Assembly: GCA_900542795.1 (NCBI GenBank)
Contig: UQPD01000006.1
Coordinates: 1 to 30,754, forward strand
Source of the DNA: an uncultured Prevotella sp.
Lineage (GTDB): Bacteria; Bacteroidota; Bacteroidia; Bacteroidales; Bacteroidaceae
Direction: 5' to 3'
DNA: 30,754 bases
Part shown: in pieces, positions 22,784 to 30,315 of the stretch
Layout: the number at the start of each line of letters is the position of its first letter
Position numbering within the stretch: the stretch's first letter is position 1
The notes under the pieces: model-generated
Databases searched by the model: none
The model's input: only the letters and a program-made list of their open reading frames with translations
What the model was told of the DNA's origin: nothing
Position numbers and translations under genes: made by a program

Positions 22784-23596
22784 ATGAAATTACTTTTCAG
22801 TATCTTGGCATTCTGCATAGTTGTAGCAAATGCTTATGCCCAAAATACGACGGACACAGTCTGTGTGCGCGTGCAGTATCACGCATTGTACAAGCACACA
22901 CTGGAGCAAAAAGAAGCGTTTGATGATATAAACTTGTTGGATATAGGCAAACATTCGTCTCGGTTTTACAGCCAACGTTTTGAGCAGTTCCTGCATCAAC
23001 GCGACTCTGTAAGAAGCGCAACTTCCGACCCAATGACCTATCTGCAATTCTTGGGAGACAGATTCGGGGCAAAGAAAGGACGCGAGTATGAAGTCTATAA
23101 GCATATTCCGCAAAAGGGTACGCTCACCTATACGGATGTTCTGCACAATGACTTCTTCTTTTGCTATGAAGAGTCTGTTCCTACTTTCTCATGGAAACTG
23201 GCAGAAGGCGACACTATCATCATAGGTTATCCCTGCCATAAGGCTGTCTGCCAATTCCGTGGACGCACTTGGACAGCATGGTATACCTTGGACTTGCCTT
23301 TTGACAATGGTCCATGGAAATTAGGCGGACTGCCGGGACTCATATTGGCGGCTTCTGAAAGCAAGAATGAATTTTCGTTTGTTGCCACAGGAATCGAACA
23401 GTTGCGGACAACAGCAATTATCAGTTTTCTGCCCAAGCGTTATGAGCATTTGACTCCAATGAAGTTCCAACGTCTGTTGAAAGACTATTGGAAAGACCAG
23501 TGGAACACCACCAACCGCTTGCAAGGTAGTGGATATAGCGAGCCGCCTAAGGCACAGCGTAGTTTTAATGCCTGTTTAATGGACGAGTATGAATAA
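22784..23596 (+). CDS. GLPGLI family secreted protein
   Basis: The product is 270 aa with a signal peptide ending at about residue 20 (VANAYAQ). The family motif is explicit: LGGLPGLILAAS at 180-191. Around it lie the usual WTAWYTLDLPFDNGPWKLGG and a Cys pair in YPCHKAVCQF. The family is restricted to Bacteroidetes, is exported and has no assigned activity; genes are often paired with outer-membrane barrel proteins, as here. The stop overlaps the start of the barrel gene by 8 bp, so the two form an operon. It lies in a cassette bounded by 77-bp repeats. Confidence 0.9.
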   Translation: MKLLFSILAFCIVVANAYAQNTTDTVCVRVQYHALYKHTLEQKEAFDDINLLDIGKHSSRFYSQRFEQFLHQRDSVRSATSDPMTYLQFLGDRFGAKKGREYEVYKHIPQKGTLTYTDVLHNDFFFCYEESVPTFSWKLAEGDTIIIGYPCHKAVCQFRGRTWTAWYTLDLPFDNGPWKLGGLPGLILAASESKNEFSFVATGIEQLRTTAIISFLPKRYEHLTPMKFQRLLKDYWKDQWNTTNRLQGSGYSEPPKAQRSFNACLMDEYE

Positions 23597-26135
23597 ATGG
23601 ATTGTATTGCTTGTCTTTCTTGTAATGGCTTATACGGAAGTCGTTGCCCAGTCACTCACAGGACGTGTAGTGGATGAACAACGCACACCACTTGAAGCCG
23701 TATCAGTGGTTTTGCTGGAGAAATCTAGCAAGAAGCCGTTGGTATTCACTCGCACGGATGCCAACGGACACTTTGTCTTGTCGTTTTCTGAAAAAAAAGA
23801 AGGATTTCTTACGTTTTGCTTACTCGGTTATGGCAAAGACACAATTGAAGTTCAGCACTTTAAGTCAGGACAAACCATTGTCTTAAACGAGCAGTCATAC
23901 AATCTCAAAGAGGTGAAAATAAAGGCACCTCGCATCGCGCAGCGTGGCGATACATTGACCTATCTTGTAAATGTCTTTAAGCAGCAGCAAGACAGAAGCA
24001 TTGCCGATGTCATTGCTAAAATGCCAGGTCTTCAAGTGAACGAAGACGGTACAATAGAGTATCAGGGGAGACGTATTAATACATTCTACATTGAGGGTAT
24101 GGATATGTTGGGGTCCAAATATGCCCAAGTCTCAGAGAATCTTTCTGCAGACAAGGTAAAATCCGTACAGGTGTACGAGAATCATCAGAAGATTAAGATG
24201 TTGCGCGGCCTTGAATTTTCCGAGCAAGCTGCACTGAACATTGTGCTTCGTGATGATGCCAAAAATGTTTGGCAAGGCATGGTTGACTTGGGGGCAGGGA
24301 GCAGTTTGCAGAGGTGTGTGGATTTTCTGTGTGACAGTCGACTTAATTCAATGTTCTTTTCCCGGAAGATGCAGACTTTCTCGTTGTACAAATTCAACAA
24401 CTGCGGAACGGAACTGAAAGAAGGAATCAATCTGAGAAAGTTCTTTGGCTATGGAATACCAGAGGCTTCAAACTTTGTGGATGACATATCCTTGGATGTT
24501 CCCGACCTTAATCCTTCACGCACTAGAATGAACCAGACGCACACGCTGTCTTCCAACTGGCTTTTCAAGACAGGCAAGGATGCCGACTTGCGTTTCCTGT
24601 TGAGCGGTGTATTCAACCAAACCAAGGTGGAAGAGGAAGCCGTGACCGAATATACCGACATCGCAACCGACAACCGCATTACGGAGTATTCGTATGCTCG
24701 GAACCATAAAAATTTTGCCAGCGGTGAATTGCTTTACCGCGTGAACAATGACAGGCTTTTTCTGACCAATAGTTTCAGTACAAGCCTTACGTTTGATCGT
24801 GGCACTGGAACTGCGCTCGTCAACTCTCTGCAGCAAGACTTGTATGTCAAACCGCATAGGCGCACCATGTCTGATGAACTGGAAATGATTAACAAGCTGA
24901 AGAATGGGAAGCATCTGAACAGTCGTGCTTACTTCTCCTACAATTATTTGCCAAGCAAGTTGCTGACAGTCTATGGAAGTCTGCAGGAGTTGAATCAGAC
25001 GGTTATGTTTTGGGGAGCTACGACAGCTTTCAGTCATCCTTTGGGCGGAATCAATGCACGATATAGTGTTGGCAATGAAGGCTTCACGCAACATGCTGAA
25101 GAGAAGAGCAGTCTTCTGTCGTTAGACTATGTACAACATACCACCAAAGCGACTGTAGAATTGTACAAACAAAACGAAAAGTTCAACTGGAACATCCATT
25201 TGCCGCTTGCCTTGCTCGCACAATCTTTGGGCAACGACAAGCTTCAACATCTGGAGTTTGAGCCATATTTGTCGCTAACTTACAAGCCCAATGCACATTG
25301 GAGCGTCACCTCTGCCTATTCCTATTCCGAACAGTCAAAGGACGGACTTGAGTCGTGGCAAACACCTTTGTTTACAAGCTACTTAATGCAGAAGTGTGGC
25401 AATGGCAGTTTCTACAGCATGAAAATGCACACGGCTAGCCTTCATACCACTTTCAAGAATGTCCGTTATGGATTGTTCGCATCATTGCGTACAGGCTATA
25501 ACTATTGTCCCAACAATATGCTATACGCCCATCAATTAAACGGAATCGTTTACAATTCAATAGCTACAGCATATAAACGTGGGGGTAGTACGCTTTATGC
25601 AAATGGAAAACTAACAAAAGATTTTGGCGGCAAAGTATCTGTTGGGTTAGAGACTTATTTCAGTCAAAGCAACACGTACAGTCTGTGGAATGACAATCCT
25701 GCGGCTAATAGATTCAGAAACATTAACGCATCAATTTCGCTTTCATACAGACCTTGCGCCTGGTTTTCAGTGGAAGAGAATTCTTATCTTTTCCACACTG
25801 AGAACAAACGAGAACAGACAGATGATTCGGATGCCTATAACCAAAGCACAAACACATTCAATCATACACTTGACTTGTTTGTCACCCCGAAAAAATGGGT
25901 GCTACAATGGAAAAACGAGTTCTATCACAGCAGTGACAGGTCTGCCTCGTTCAATTTCTTTTCCGATATGTCGATAGCTTATAAACTGAAGAACAGCGAA
26001 ATTTCTCTCTGCCTAAACAACCTTATGGGCAATGATACATACGAACGTAAGATTATAAAATCCAATTTTACAACTCATACGGTCTATAGGTTGCGCCCAC
26101 GTGAATTTATTATCAAATATTCATTTGCATTGTAG
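23589..26135 (+). CDS. CarboxypepD_reg-like domain outer-membrane beta-barrel protein
   Basis: The product is 848 aa, with a signal peptide ending around residue 20 (EVVAQ). A CarboxypepD_reg-like domain follows (about 22-105, SLTGRVVDEQRTPLEAVSVV to SYNLKEVKI). A plug-like region (about 115-215) includes SIADVIAKMPGLQVNEDGTI and INTFYIEGMDMLG. A barrel of many alternating aromatic strands ends in FIIKYSFAL, with a terminal hydrophobic residue as expected for outer-membrane insertion. It resembles TonB-dependent receptors but I see no TonB box, and the usual SusD partner is replaced by a GLPGLI gene. The ligand is unknown. Carriage within a phage-like element suggests a lysogenic-conversion role, which is inference. 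Confidence 0.88.
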   Translation: MNKWIVLLVFLVMAYTEVVAQSLTGRVVDEQRTPLEAVSVVLLEKSSKKPLVFTRTDANGHFVLSFSEKKEGFLTFCLLGYGKDTIEVQHFKSGQTIVLNEQSYNLKEVKIKAPRIAQRGDTLTYLVNVFKQQQDRSIADVIAKMPGLQVNEDGTIEYQGRRINTFYIEGMDMLGSKYAQVSENLSADKVKSVQVYENHQKIKMLRGLEFSEQAALNIVLRDDAKNVWQGMVDLGAGSSLQRCVDFLCDSRLNSMFFSRKMQTFSLYKFNNCGTELKEGINLRKFFGYGIPEASNFVDDISLDVPDLNPSRTRMNQTHTLSSNWLFKTGKDADLRFLLSGVFNQTKVEEEAVTEYTDIATDNRITEYSYARNHKNFASGELLYRVNNDRLFLTNSFSTSLTFDRGTGTALVNSLQQDLYVKPHRRTMSDELEMINKLKNGKHLNSRAYFSYNYLPSKLLTVYGSLQELNQTVMFWGATTAFSHPLGGINARYSVGNEGFTQHAEEKSSLLSLDYVQHTTKATVELYKQNEKFNWNIHLPLALLAQSLGNDKLQHLEFEPYLSLTYKPNAHWSVTSAYSYSEQSKDGLESWQTPLFTSYLMQKCGNGSFYSMKMHTASLHTTFKNVRYGLFASLRTGYNYCPNNMLYAHQLNGIVYNSIATAYKRGGSTLYANGKLTKDFGGKVSVGLETYFSQSNTYSLWNDNPAANRFRNINASISLSYRPCAWFSVEENSYLFHTENKREQTDDSDAYNQSTNTFNHTLDLFVTPKKWVLQWKNEFYHSSDRSASFNFFSDMSIAYKLKNSEISLCLNNLMGNDTYERKIIKSNFTTHTVYRLRPREFIIKYSFAL

Positions 26136-26173
26136 ACTTTTGAGTAAAGTATAAGAAACTCTAGGTAAACTTA

Positions 26174-26500
26174 ATGAGAGGCAGCATTTCACGAGAGGGT
26201 AAAAATAAAATAGGTCTCGCAATAGGTCTTGGTGTGGGATTAGGTGTATTTGCATGGCCTTTCCTTGCTTGCTTGGCTGTCAATGTTATCCCTGAAGGAA
26301 CACTTACCACAAATGTCCTGACTGCTAATGAAGTTACTATAAAGTATTCAAATTGTATTGGAAGGGGGGATAAGTTTCTAAGCCCTCCCTTTCGGGCAAT
26401 CCTTTCTTTCAGCCGCTGTGCGCATTGGCTCTCTTGCTGTGCGCATGGCGGCTTTTTCGTGTGCTTGGGTGTGGAGGAGTGGGAGAAGTGGGCTACATAG
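26174..26500 (+). CDS. Doubtful small membrane protein at the end of the cargo cassette
   Basis: The N-terminal 65 codons give a plausible membrane peptide: a basic start, then IGLAIGLGVGLGVFAWPFLACLAV and VIPEGTLTTNVLTANEVTI. The remaining codons run through the 77-bp repeat and an antisense relic, so the C-terminal part is not natural. The gene may have been cut by the event that created the repeat. Alternatively the whole frame is chance. Confidence 0.25.
   Translation: MRGSISREGKNKIGLAIGLGVGLGVFAWPFLACLAVNVIPEGTLTTNVLTANEVTIKYSNCIGRGDKFLSPPFRAILSFSRCAHWLSCCAHGGFFVCLGVEEWEKWAT
26380..26456. repeat. 77-bp direct repeat, copy 2
   Basis: This copy matches 22201-22277 with three internal substitutions plus slight divergence at the right end. 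It is also the 3' end and terminator of the reversed 118-aa gene relic. On the plus strand it forms a hairpin with arms 26411-26424 and 26440-26453 followed by TTTTT. Confidence 0.9.
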
Positions 26501-26741
26501 GTAGGGGGTAGATGTGGGGCGGTGGCAAGCGCCTTGCTTCGGCAATATCGTGACACAGCAGAAGCATTATCGGAGATGTTCTTGGTAGCCCCATGCGCTT
26601 TGTCGGAAGGCAGAGCGCATAGCCTTGGACTTTTGCAGTATTCGCAGCATTGTCACCGCTCATTGATACGAGCCAGCTGTGGGTGGCTTTTGCTCAGATT
26701 TTACCATTGGCAATGAGGATAAGATGGTCGCTTTCTCTCAT
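26390..26741 (-). pseudogene. Degenerate reversed copy of the 118-aa gene (27546)
   Basis: From ATG 26741 on the minus strand the sequence follows the 27546 gene to its end. The shared leader is ACACTTAAAATCT; blocks AATGGTAAAATC, AGCGGTGACAATGCT, TACTGCAAAAGTCC, AACATCTCCGATAAT and CAAGAGAGCCAATGC are common, as is the terminator. After 14 codons a frameshift gives an in-frame stop where the intact gene has KISEAT, and further indels follow. It lies in operon order after the intact 75-aa gene on the same strand. Confidence 0.85.
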
Positions 26742-26752
26742 TTTCTTAGATT

Positions 26753-26980
26753 TTAAGTGTGTGACGATGTGGATTTGAAGAGGTTAGTTTCGATGAGATG
26801 TTCATCATGCTGCCAGCAGAGATTTTTGGCGATGGCAGCAGCTCCGGCATAGCTTGCCCCGACAAACATATCTGGCATGCCTTCTTCGGGCTTATCACCA
26901 CCTGACAGATGTCGTGGGGTCGTCTCCTCTGCTACGATTTCCACACCATTGACGCACTCGGAATGGGCAGTGTGTGTCAT
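26753..26980 (-). CDS. Small protein, 75 aa, reversed paralogue of the 27278 gene
   Basis: The product starts MTHTAHSECVNG and aligns with the 27278 product (MTHTAVHSEFVS). Both share a central acidic region and the helix SYAGAAAIAKNL against SYAEATAMAENL, ending in ETNLF against EVYLF. The open frame extends six codons upstream, but the leader AGTATAAAT before MTHT is conserved in both copies, so ATG 26980 is chosen. The frame is intact, unlike the relic that follows it. No known family; alternation of acidic and aromatic residues suggests a small alpha/beta fold. Confidence 0.75.
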   Translation of the reverse strand: MTHTAHSECVNGVEIVAEETTPRHLSGGDKPEEGMPDMFVGASYAGAAAIAKNLCWQHDEHLIETNLFKSTSSHT

Positions 26981-27277
26981 ATTTATACTATCGTCCATTT
27001 TTTACAAGGGGCAGCAAGGTGCTCCCATTATTTTTCCTGTGCAAAGTTGGCATGAAGCGGCTTTGCGGCAAGGGCGCGTTTCTCTTATCACAAAAATTTT
27101 TCAGAAAAAGATGTTCGTTTCTCTGCACTTTTTCCAAGCCCGTGAAGGGTGAAAATTTTTTGCGCTATCCCTTGTCCTCCAAGCCTAATGACTTCATGCC
27201 CTTAATTGCACGTAAAAATCAAGGGAGCACCCCGATGCCCCTTCTCAAGTAAAAAATCTTCAAAAGTATAAATTATC
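26981..27277. promoter_or_regulatory. Centre of the second palindrome, divergent leaders
   Basis: The outer parts are inverted repeats of each other: about 26978-27027 reads as ATTTATACTA...TTTTTTACA...GGGGCA...GGTGCTCCC and the reverse of 27228-27275 gives the same order. The middle holds ATTTTTCCTGTGCAAAG (27030-27046), shared with the ardA palindrome; on the minus strand it supplies a -7-like CAACTTTG. Towards 27278 only weak promoter-like sequence is visible near 27205. Confidence 0.65.
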
Positions 27278-27508
27278 ATGACACACACTGCTGTACATTC
27301 CGAGTTCGTTTCAATGGGTTTCAATCGCAAGCGCAGAGTTTCCTTCCCCCACGACATCTATCAGGTGGTGGTTAATGGAGAAGAAGGCGAATATGCCGAA
27401 TATGAAGTCGAGGCTGACAGCTATGCCGAAGCTACCGCCATGGCTGAAAATCTTGCTGCTGACAGCATGATCAACATCTCTTACATCGAAGTTTACCTCT
27501 TCCAATAA
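27278..27508 (+). CDS. Small acidic protein, 76 aa, paralogue of 26753-26980
   Basis: The product has a basic N-terminal part (GFNRKRRVSFPHD), a strand YQVVVNGEEGEYAEYEVEADSY-type middle at about residues 28-50, and a helix SYAEATAMAENLA. No family is recognised. It is the first gene of a two-gene operon whose second gene encodes the basic 118-aa protein. A complete reversed copy of the operon lies upstream. Confidence 0.75.
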   Translation: MTHTAVHSEFVSMGFNRKRRVSFPHDIYQVVVNGEEGEYAEYEVEADSYAEATAMAENLAADSMINISYIEVYLFQ

Positions 27509-27545
27509 ATCCACATCGTTCACACACTTAAAATCTTACAAGAAA

Positions 27546-27902
27546 ATGAAAGCTCTCAATCTTATTCTCATCACCAGTGGTAAAATCAGTGAAGCCACAG
27601 CCCACATCTGGGTCGTATCAATCAGCGGTGACAATGCTTCTCGCGTCTACTGCAAAAGTCCTTACAAGGCTATGCGCTATGCCTTCCTCCTTAAAAAGCG
27701 CACGGGGCTGAACATCTCCGATAATTGCCTCTGCCGCGTCAGCCACGAGATTGCACGAAGCAAGGCGCCCGCCACCGCCCCCGAGGGTTCTGCCCCTGCT
27801 CCCATGCAGCCCGCCTCTGCCGCTCCTACCACCACACCCAAGCGCACGAGAAAGCCTGCCGCCAAGCGCACTACACGCAAGAGAGCCAATGCTACGGCTT
27901 GA
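27546..27902 (+). CDS. 118-aa protein with basic histone-H1-like tail
   Basis: Residues 1-75 form a compact domain (LILITSGKISEATAHIWVV, VYCKSPYKAMRYAFLLKKR, NISDNCLCRVSHEIAR). Residues 76-118 are Ala/Pro/Thr-rich and then strongly basic (TPKRTRKPAAKRTTRKRA), like bacterial histone-H1-type tails, so binding to DNA or RNA is likely but not shown. A hairpin terminator follows at once. The gene has a dead reversed copy at 26390-26741, and a third fragment of its 3' end is at 22201-22277. I recognise no named family for the N-terminal domain. Confidence 0.75.
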   Translation: MKALNLILITSGKISEATAHIWVVSISGDNASRVYCKSPYKAMRYAFLLKKRTGLNISDNCLCRVSHEIARSKAPATAPEGSAPAPMQPASAAPTTTPKRTRKPAAKRTTRKRANATA

Positions 27903-27915
27903 AGCTGAAAGAAAG

Positions 27916-27939
27916 GATCGCCCGAAAGGGCGGTCTTTT
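27916..27939 (+). terminator. Terminator of the 76-aa/118-aa operon
   Basis: GATCGCCC (27916-27923) and GGGCGGTC (27928-27935) pair, with one G-U, around a GAAA tetraloop, followed by TTTT. Confidence 0.88.
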
Positions 27940-27993
27940 CCGTAACCCGAGGTTTGTGCGATATTGCGAGGGTTATAACATTTCCCGAGTTTT

Positions 27994-29064
27994 ATGCAGT
28001 ATAATTATAATCCACAGGGCTTTAGCTTTACTTCGAGCATTCCCGATATATTCAAGGTGTCTGACTTTCAAGGCAGTTCCGTGTATTTGGCTATCTATCT
28101 CAACCGCAGTCAGTCGCCTGTCTTTTCCACCACGCTTTATGCCTATGGAGGAAAGGCGAGCATCTATGATTTGCGCAGCATTATTGAGAACTACATGGAG
28201 GCAAAGCAGCTGGTGCATGCCACGTGCAGTTTCCGTATGCAGGTGGACCGCATCGATTATACTTTGGGCGAGTTTACTTTGATTTATTGTAAACTGCAAA
28301 TGTTAAGGACAAACTGCGAGCTGTTCCTGCAATCGCATTTTCTCACCACGCACGCGGTGCGTTTGGTACCGCATGGCTTTCAGCTTGATTTGCAGTACAT
28401 CGTTTTTCCCGGTGAAACGGGGCAGTGTGCCACGCAGTATGTTATTCAACGCGAGGACAAGGACGCGCCCGAAACGCTCACCATATCAGATACTCCCATT
28501 GCTGCCAAGCAGTTTGATTTTTGTTTCGAGGACATCAACGAGGAGGAGCTATTGGGTTACTTGCCCCAAGGGGTAAAGGGCAAACTCTTGTCTGTTACGC
28601 TTTTTCGTGGGAAACGTACTTTCACGTTCTTCTTGACCGATGAAGTTCCCACGCTTACACTGATCTTTCAGAATGAGTTCAATGTGAATGATACCTTGTA
28701 CCTCACCGCCCAAACCAAGCGAAAGGTTTCCTTTGACCGCAGCTTTGCTGTGTGTTGTGGAGAATCTTCTGCATACGAAGACAACACGGAGGTAGAATAC
28801 GAGAGCGAGACGTCCTCGCTTTCATATTCCTTTGCCCGTCATCTTACGCAGGCTTTGCAGTCTCACAAACTCTACTTGATTTCTCCCGAACTCCCTGTGG
28901 GCAGTTCCATTCTTATTACTGACATCGAAAGTGAACTTTCTGATGCCACCAATGCGAATAACCATGTGAAGTTCAAGTGGAAACCGCTTCGCAAGCAGGT
29001 TCCTTTCACCATTTCTCGCTTACATAATATCTTCAACCAGGTTTACAACAATACTTTTGACTAA
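27994..29064 (+). CDS. Hypothetical beta-rich protein, 356 aa, possibly virion-related
   Basis: No named family. The protein is beta-rich throughout with few charged helices, no signal peptide and no membrane segment. It seems to hold two or three beta-sandwich units, for example GSSVYLAIYLNRSQSPVFSTTLYAYGG near the start and TLTLIFQNEFNVNDTLYLTAQTKR at about 225-250. The shape resembles distal-tail or receptor-binding proteins of phages, which would be the only late-type gene to the right of the cargo cassette; this is inference. Its stop overlaps the next start (TAATG). Confidence 0.6.
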   Translation: MQYNYNPQGFSFTSSIPDIFKVSDFQGSSVYLAIYLNRSQSPVFSTTLYAYGGKASIYDLRSIIENYMEAKQLVHATCSFRMQVDRIDYTLGEFTLIYCKLQMLRTNCELFLQSHFLTTHAVRLVPHGFQLDLQYIVFPGETGQCATQYVIQREDKDAPETLTISDTPIAAKQFDFCFEDINEEELLGYLPQGVKGKLLSVTLFRGKRTFTFFLTDEVPTLTLIFQNEFNVNDTLYLTAQTKRKVSFDRSFAVCCGESSAYEDNTEVEYESETSSLSYSFARHLTQALQSHKLYLISPELPVGSSILITDIESELSDATNANNHVKFKWKPLRKQVPFTISRLHNIFNQVYNNTFD

Positions 29065-29297
29065 TGCCCCACGCTATTCATATCACCACGCTCAAACGTA
29101 TGCTCCAATCTCCCGAACCAGTAGATCTCAAACTCTGGACGCGCAGCGGTGAAATCCAATGCTGGCACCATTGTATATCTCTCCGCTACGACTTCTACAA
29201 AGGCATGCGAAGAATGAAGCTGTTGGATAGCAACGAAATCCGGCAGTTGAGAGATGTGTGCGTGTTTGAAATAAATGGTATGGAGGTGTTTATGTAA
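29064..29297 (+). CDS. Small hypothetical protein, 77 aa
   Basis: The product contains HITTLKRMLQSPEPVDLKLWT, CISLRYDFYKGMRRMKLLDS and a C-terminal VCVFEINGMEVFM. It looks like a compact beta-rich domain. I believe similar small proteins occur in Bacteroidetes prophages but cannot name the family. It is translationally coupled to the 27994 gene and is the last gene that I assign to the element. Confidence 0.6.
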   Translation: MPHAIHITTLKRMLQSPEPVDLKLWTRSGEIQCWHHCISLRYDFYKGMRRMKLLDSNEIRQLRDVCVFEINGMEVFM

Positions 29298-29315
29298 AAA
29301 TAATTACTGAACAAA

Positions 29316-29402
29316 TTGCATTACTCAGAAAGTTTTCGTACTTTTGCAGTGCTAGAATCCGCCACGCTTCCCGTAGAACAGCGTACCAGGGCGGAACTTT
29401 TT
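29316..29402 (+). ncRNA. Promoter and structured leader RNA before the Abi gene (abiF-RNA-like candidate)
   Basis: TTG (29316-29318) and a -7 box TACTTTTG (29339-29346) form a good promoter with a 20-bp spacer. Within 12 bp of the box, TCCGCCACGC (29358-29367) and GCGT...GGCGGA (29381-29395) can pair as a two-part stem with a 13-nt loop, followed by CTTTTT (about 29397-29402). The structure looks like a leader terminator or a small RNA with its own end. Abi_2 genes are known to carry a conserved upstream structured RNA (the abiF RNA motif); whether this one matches that covariance model needs a search. Confidence 0.55.
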
Positions 29403-29415
29403 GTTTATATACATC

Positions 29416-30309
29416 ATGCTTTACACAAATCCCCCATTAGATACGCACACATTGGTTTCTCATCTTATAGACGATGGGCTACTAGTCAATGATGTGGCGT
29501 TTGCTGAAGATTTCTTGGAAAATGTCAGCTATTTCCGTTTCAATGCCTATCTGCGTCCATTTGAAGAAGCTAATGGTGCTAACCGATTTAAACCCAATGC
29601 TTCCTTTGATAAGGCAATTTCTTTGTATCGCTTTGACGCGGAACTTCGGAATTTATTATTCTCTGCAATCCAATTGATTGAAATCTCATTACGTGCCAAA
29701 ATCATAAACAGATTTTCATTGGCTCATGGAGCATTTTGGTTCATAGATCCAACAATGGCTATAGACCAACATAAATATTCTGATAACCTCAATACATTAG
29801 AACGCGAGCTAGCACGTTCTAAGGATGATTTCATTCAAGAGCATTTTGTGAAGTATGGACATGATAAATTTCCTCCAACATGGAAATTGCTTGATTTGAC
29901 TTCTTTCGGAACACTTACAAAATTGTATTTCAATTTTGCTGACCGAAGAGTCAAGAAACAGATAGCTCGTTCTTACGGCGTTCCTCAGCACGAAATACTC
30001 GAAAGTTGGATGAAAGCTGTAAACACTTTACGCAACGCCTGTGCACATCATAACCGAATATGGAATCGAATTATGCCTGTGATGCCACAAATTCCAACCA
30101 CTCTTGGTAATCCATGGATTTCACAACGTCCGACCACATCCAATAGATTATATGCAGTATTTTGCTGTTTAGTTTATTGGTTAAATTCTTTTCGTCCGAA
30201 CAATACATTGGTACACGATTTCAAGAATTTGCTGATCAAATATCCCAATGTAGACATTGCTGCCATGGGCTTCCCACATAATTGGCAAGATGAACCTTTA
30301 TGGAGATAA
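29416..30309 (+). CDS. Abi_2 family abortive-infection protein (AbiD/AbiF-like, HEPN)
   Basis: The product is 297 aa. The family opening MLYTNPPLDTHTLVSHLIDDGLLV, the block FRFNAYLRPFE and the central DAELRNLLFSAIQLIEISLRAKI are all present. The HEPN ribonuclease motif RxxxxH is intact in LRNACAHHNRIWNR, about two thirds along. The open frame starts at 29401, but ATG 29416 gives the standard family start. Such proteins kill or arrest phage-infected cells, probably by RNA cleavage, and some are held in check by a neighbouring RNA. Placing it directly after the phage-like element suggests superinfection defence. Length is normal. Confidence 0.9.
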   Translation: MLYTNPPLDTHTLVSHLIDDGLLVNDVAFAEDFLENVSYFRFNAYLRPFEEANGANRFKPNASFDKAISLYRFDAELRNLLFSAIQLIEISLRAKIINRFSLAHGAFWFIDPTMAIDQHKYSDNLNTLERELARSKDDFIQEHFVKYGHDKFPPTWKLLDLTSFGTLTKLYFNFADRRVKKQIARSYGVPQHEILESWMKAVNTLRNACAHHNRIWNRIMPVMPQIPTTLGNPWISQRPTTSNRLYAVFCCLVYWLNSFRPNNTLVHDFKNLLIKYPNVDIAAMGFPHNWQDEPLWR

Positions 30310-30315
30310 TACACT

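Larger units (their letters stand above)
6236..29297. mobile_element. Phage-like element: replication, antirestriction, capsid and packaging genes with cargo
   Basis: Limits are approximate: the left is set at the first shared regulatory motif and the right at the last element-type gene. Phage-like hallmarks are the primase-helicase, ArdA, prohead protease, capsid, TerS-like and TerL genes on one strand with shared repeats. No integrase, attachment-site duplication, portal, tape measure, baseplate or lysis gene was recognised. Inserted cargo occupies at least 10246-11038 and 22278-26379. Confidence 0.6.

Noticed and set aside
22201..26456. 77-bp repeats as insertion-sequence ends
   Set aside because: They are direct, not inverted, match the 3' end of a resident gene, and no transposase lies between them.
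26161..26556. 131-codon minus-strand frame
   Set aside because: It crosses the dead 118-aa gene copy and its terminator in a mixed frame, so it is a by-product of the relic.
27725..28282. 185-codon plus-strand frame overlapping the 118-aa gene and the 27994 gene
   Set aside because: It runs through the C-terminal coding part, the terminator and the next gene in another frame; the composition is that of a shadow frame.
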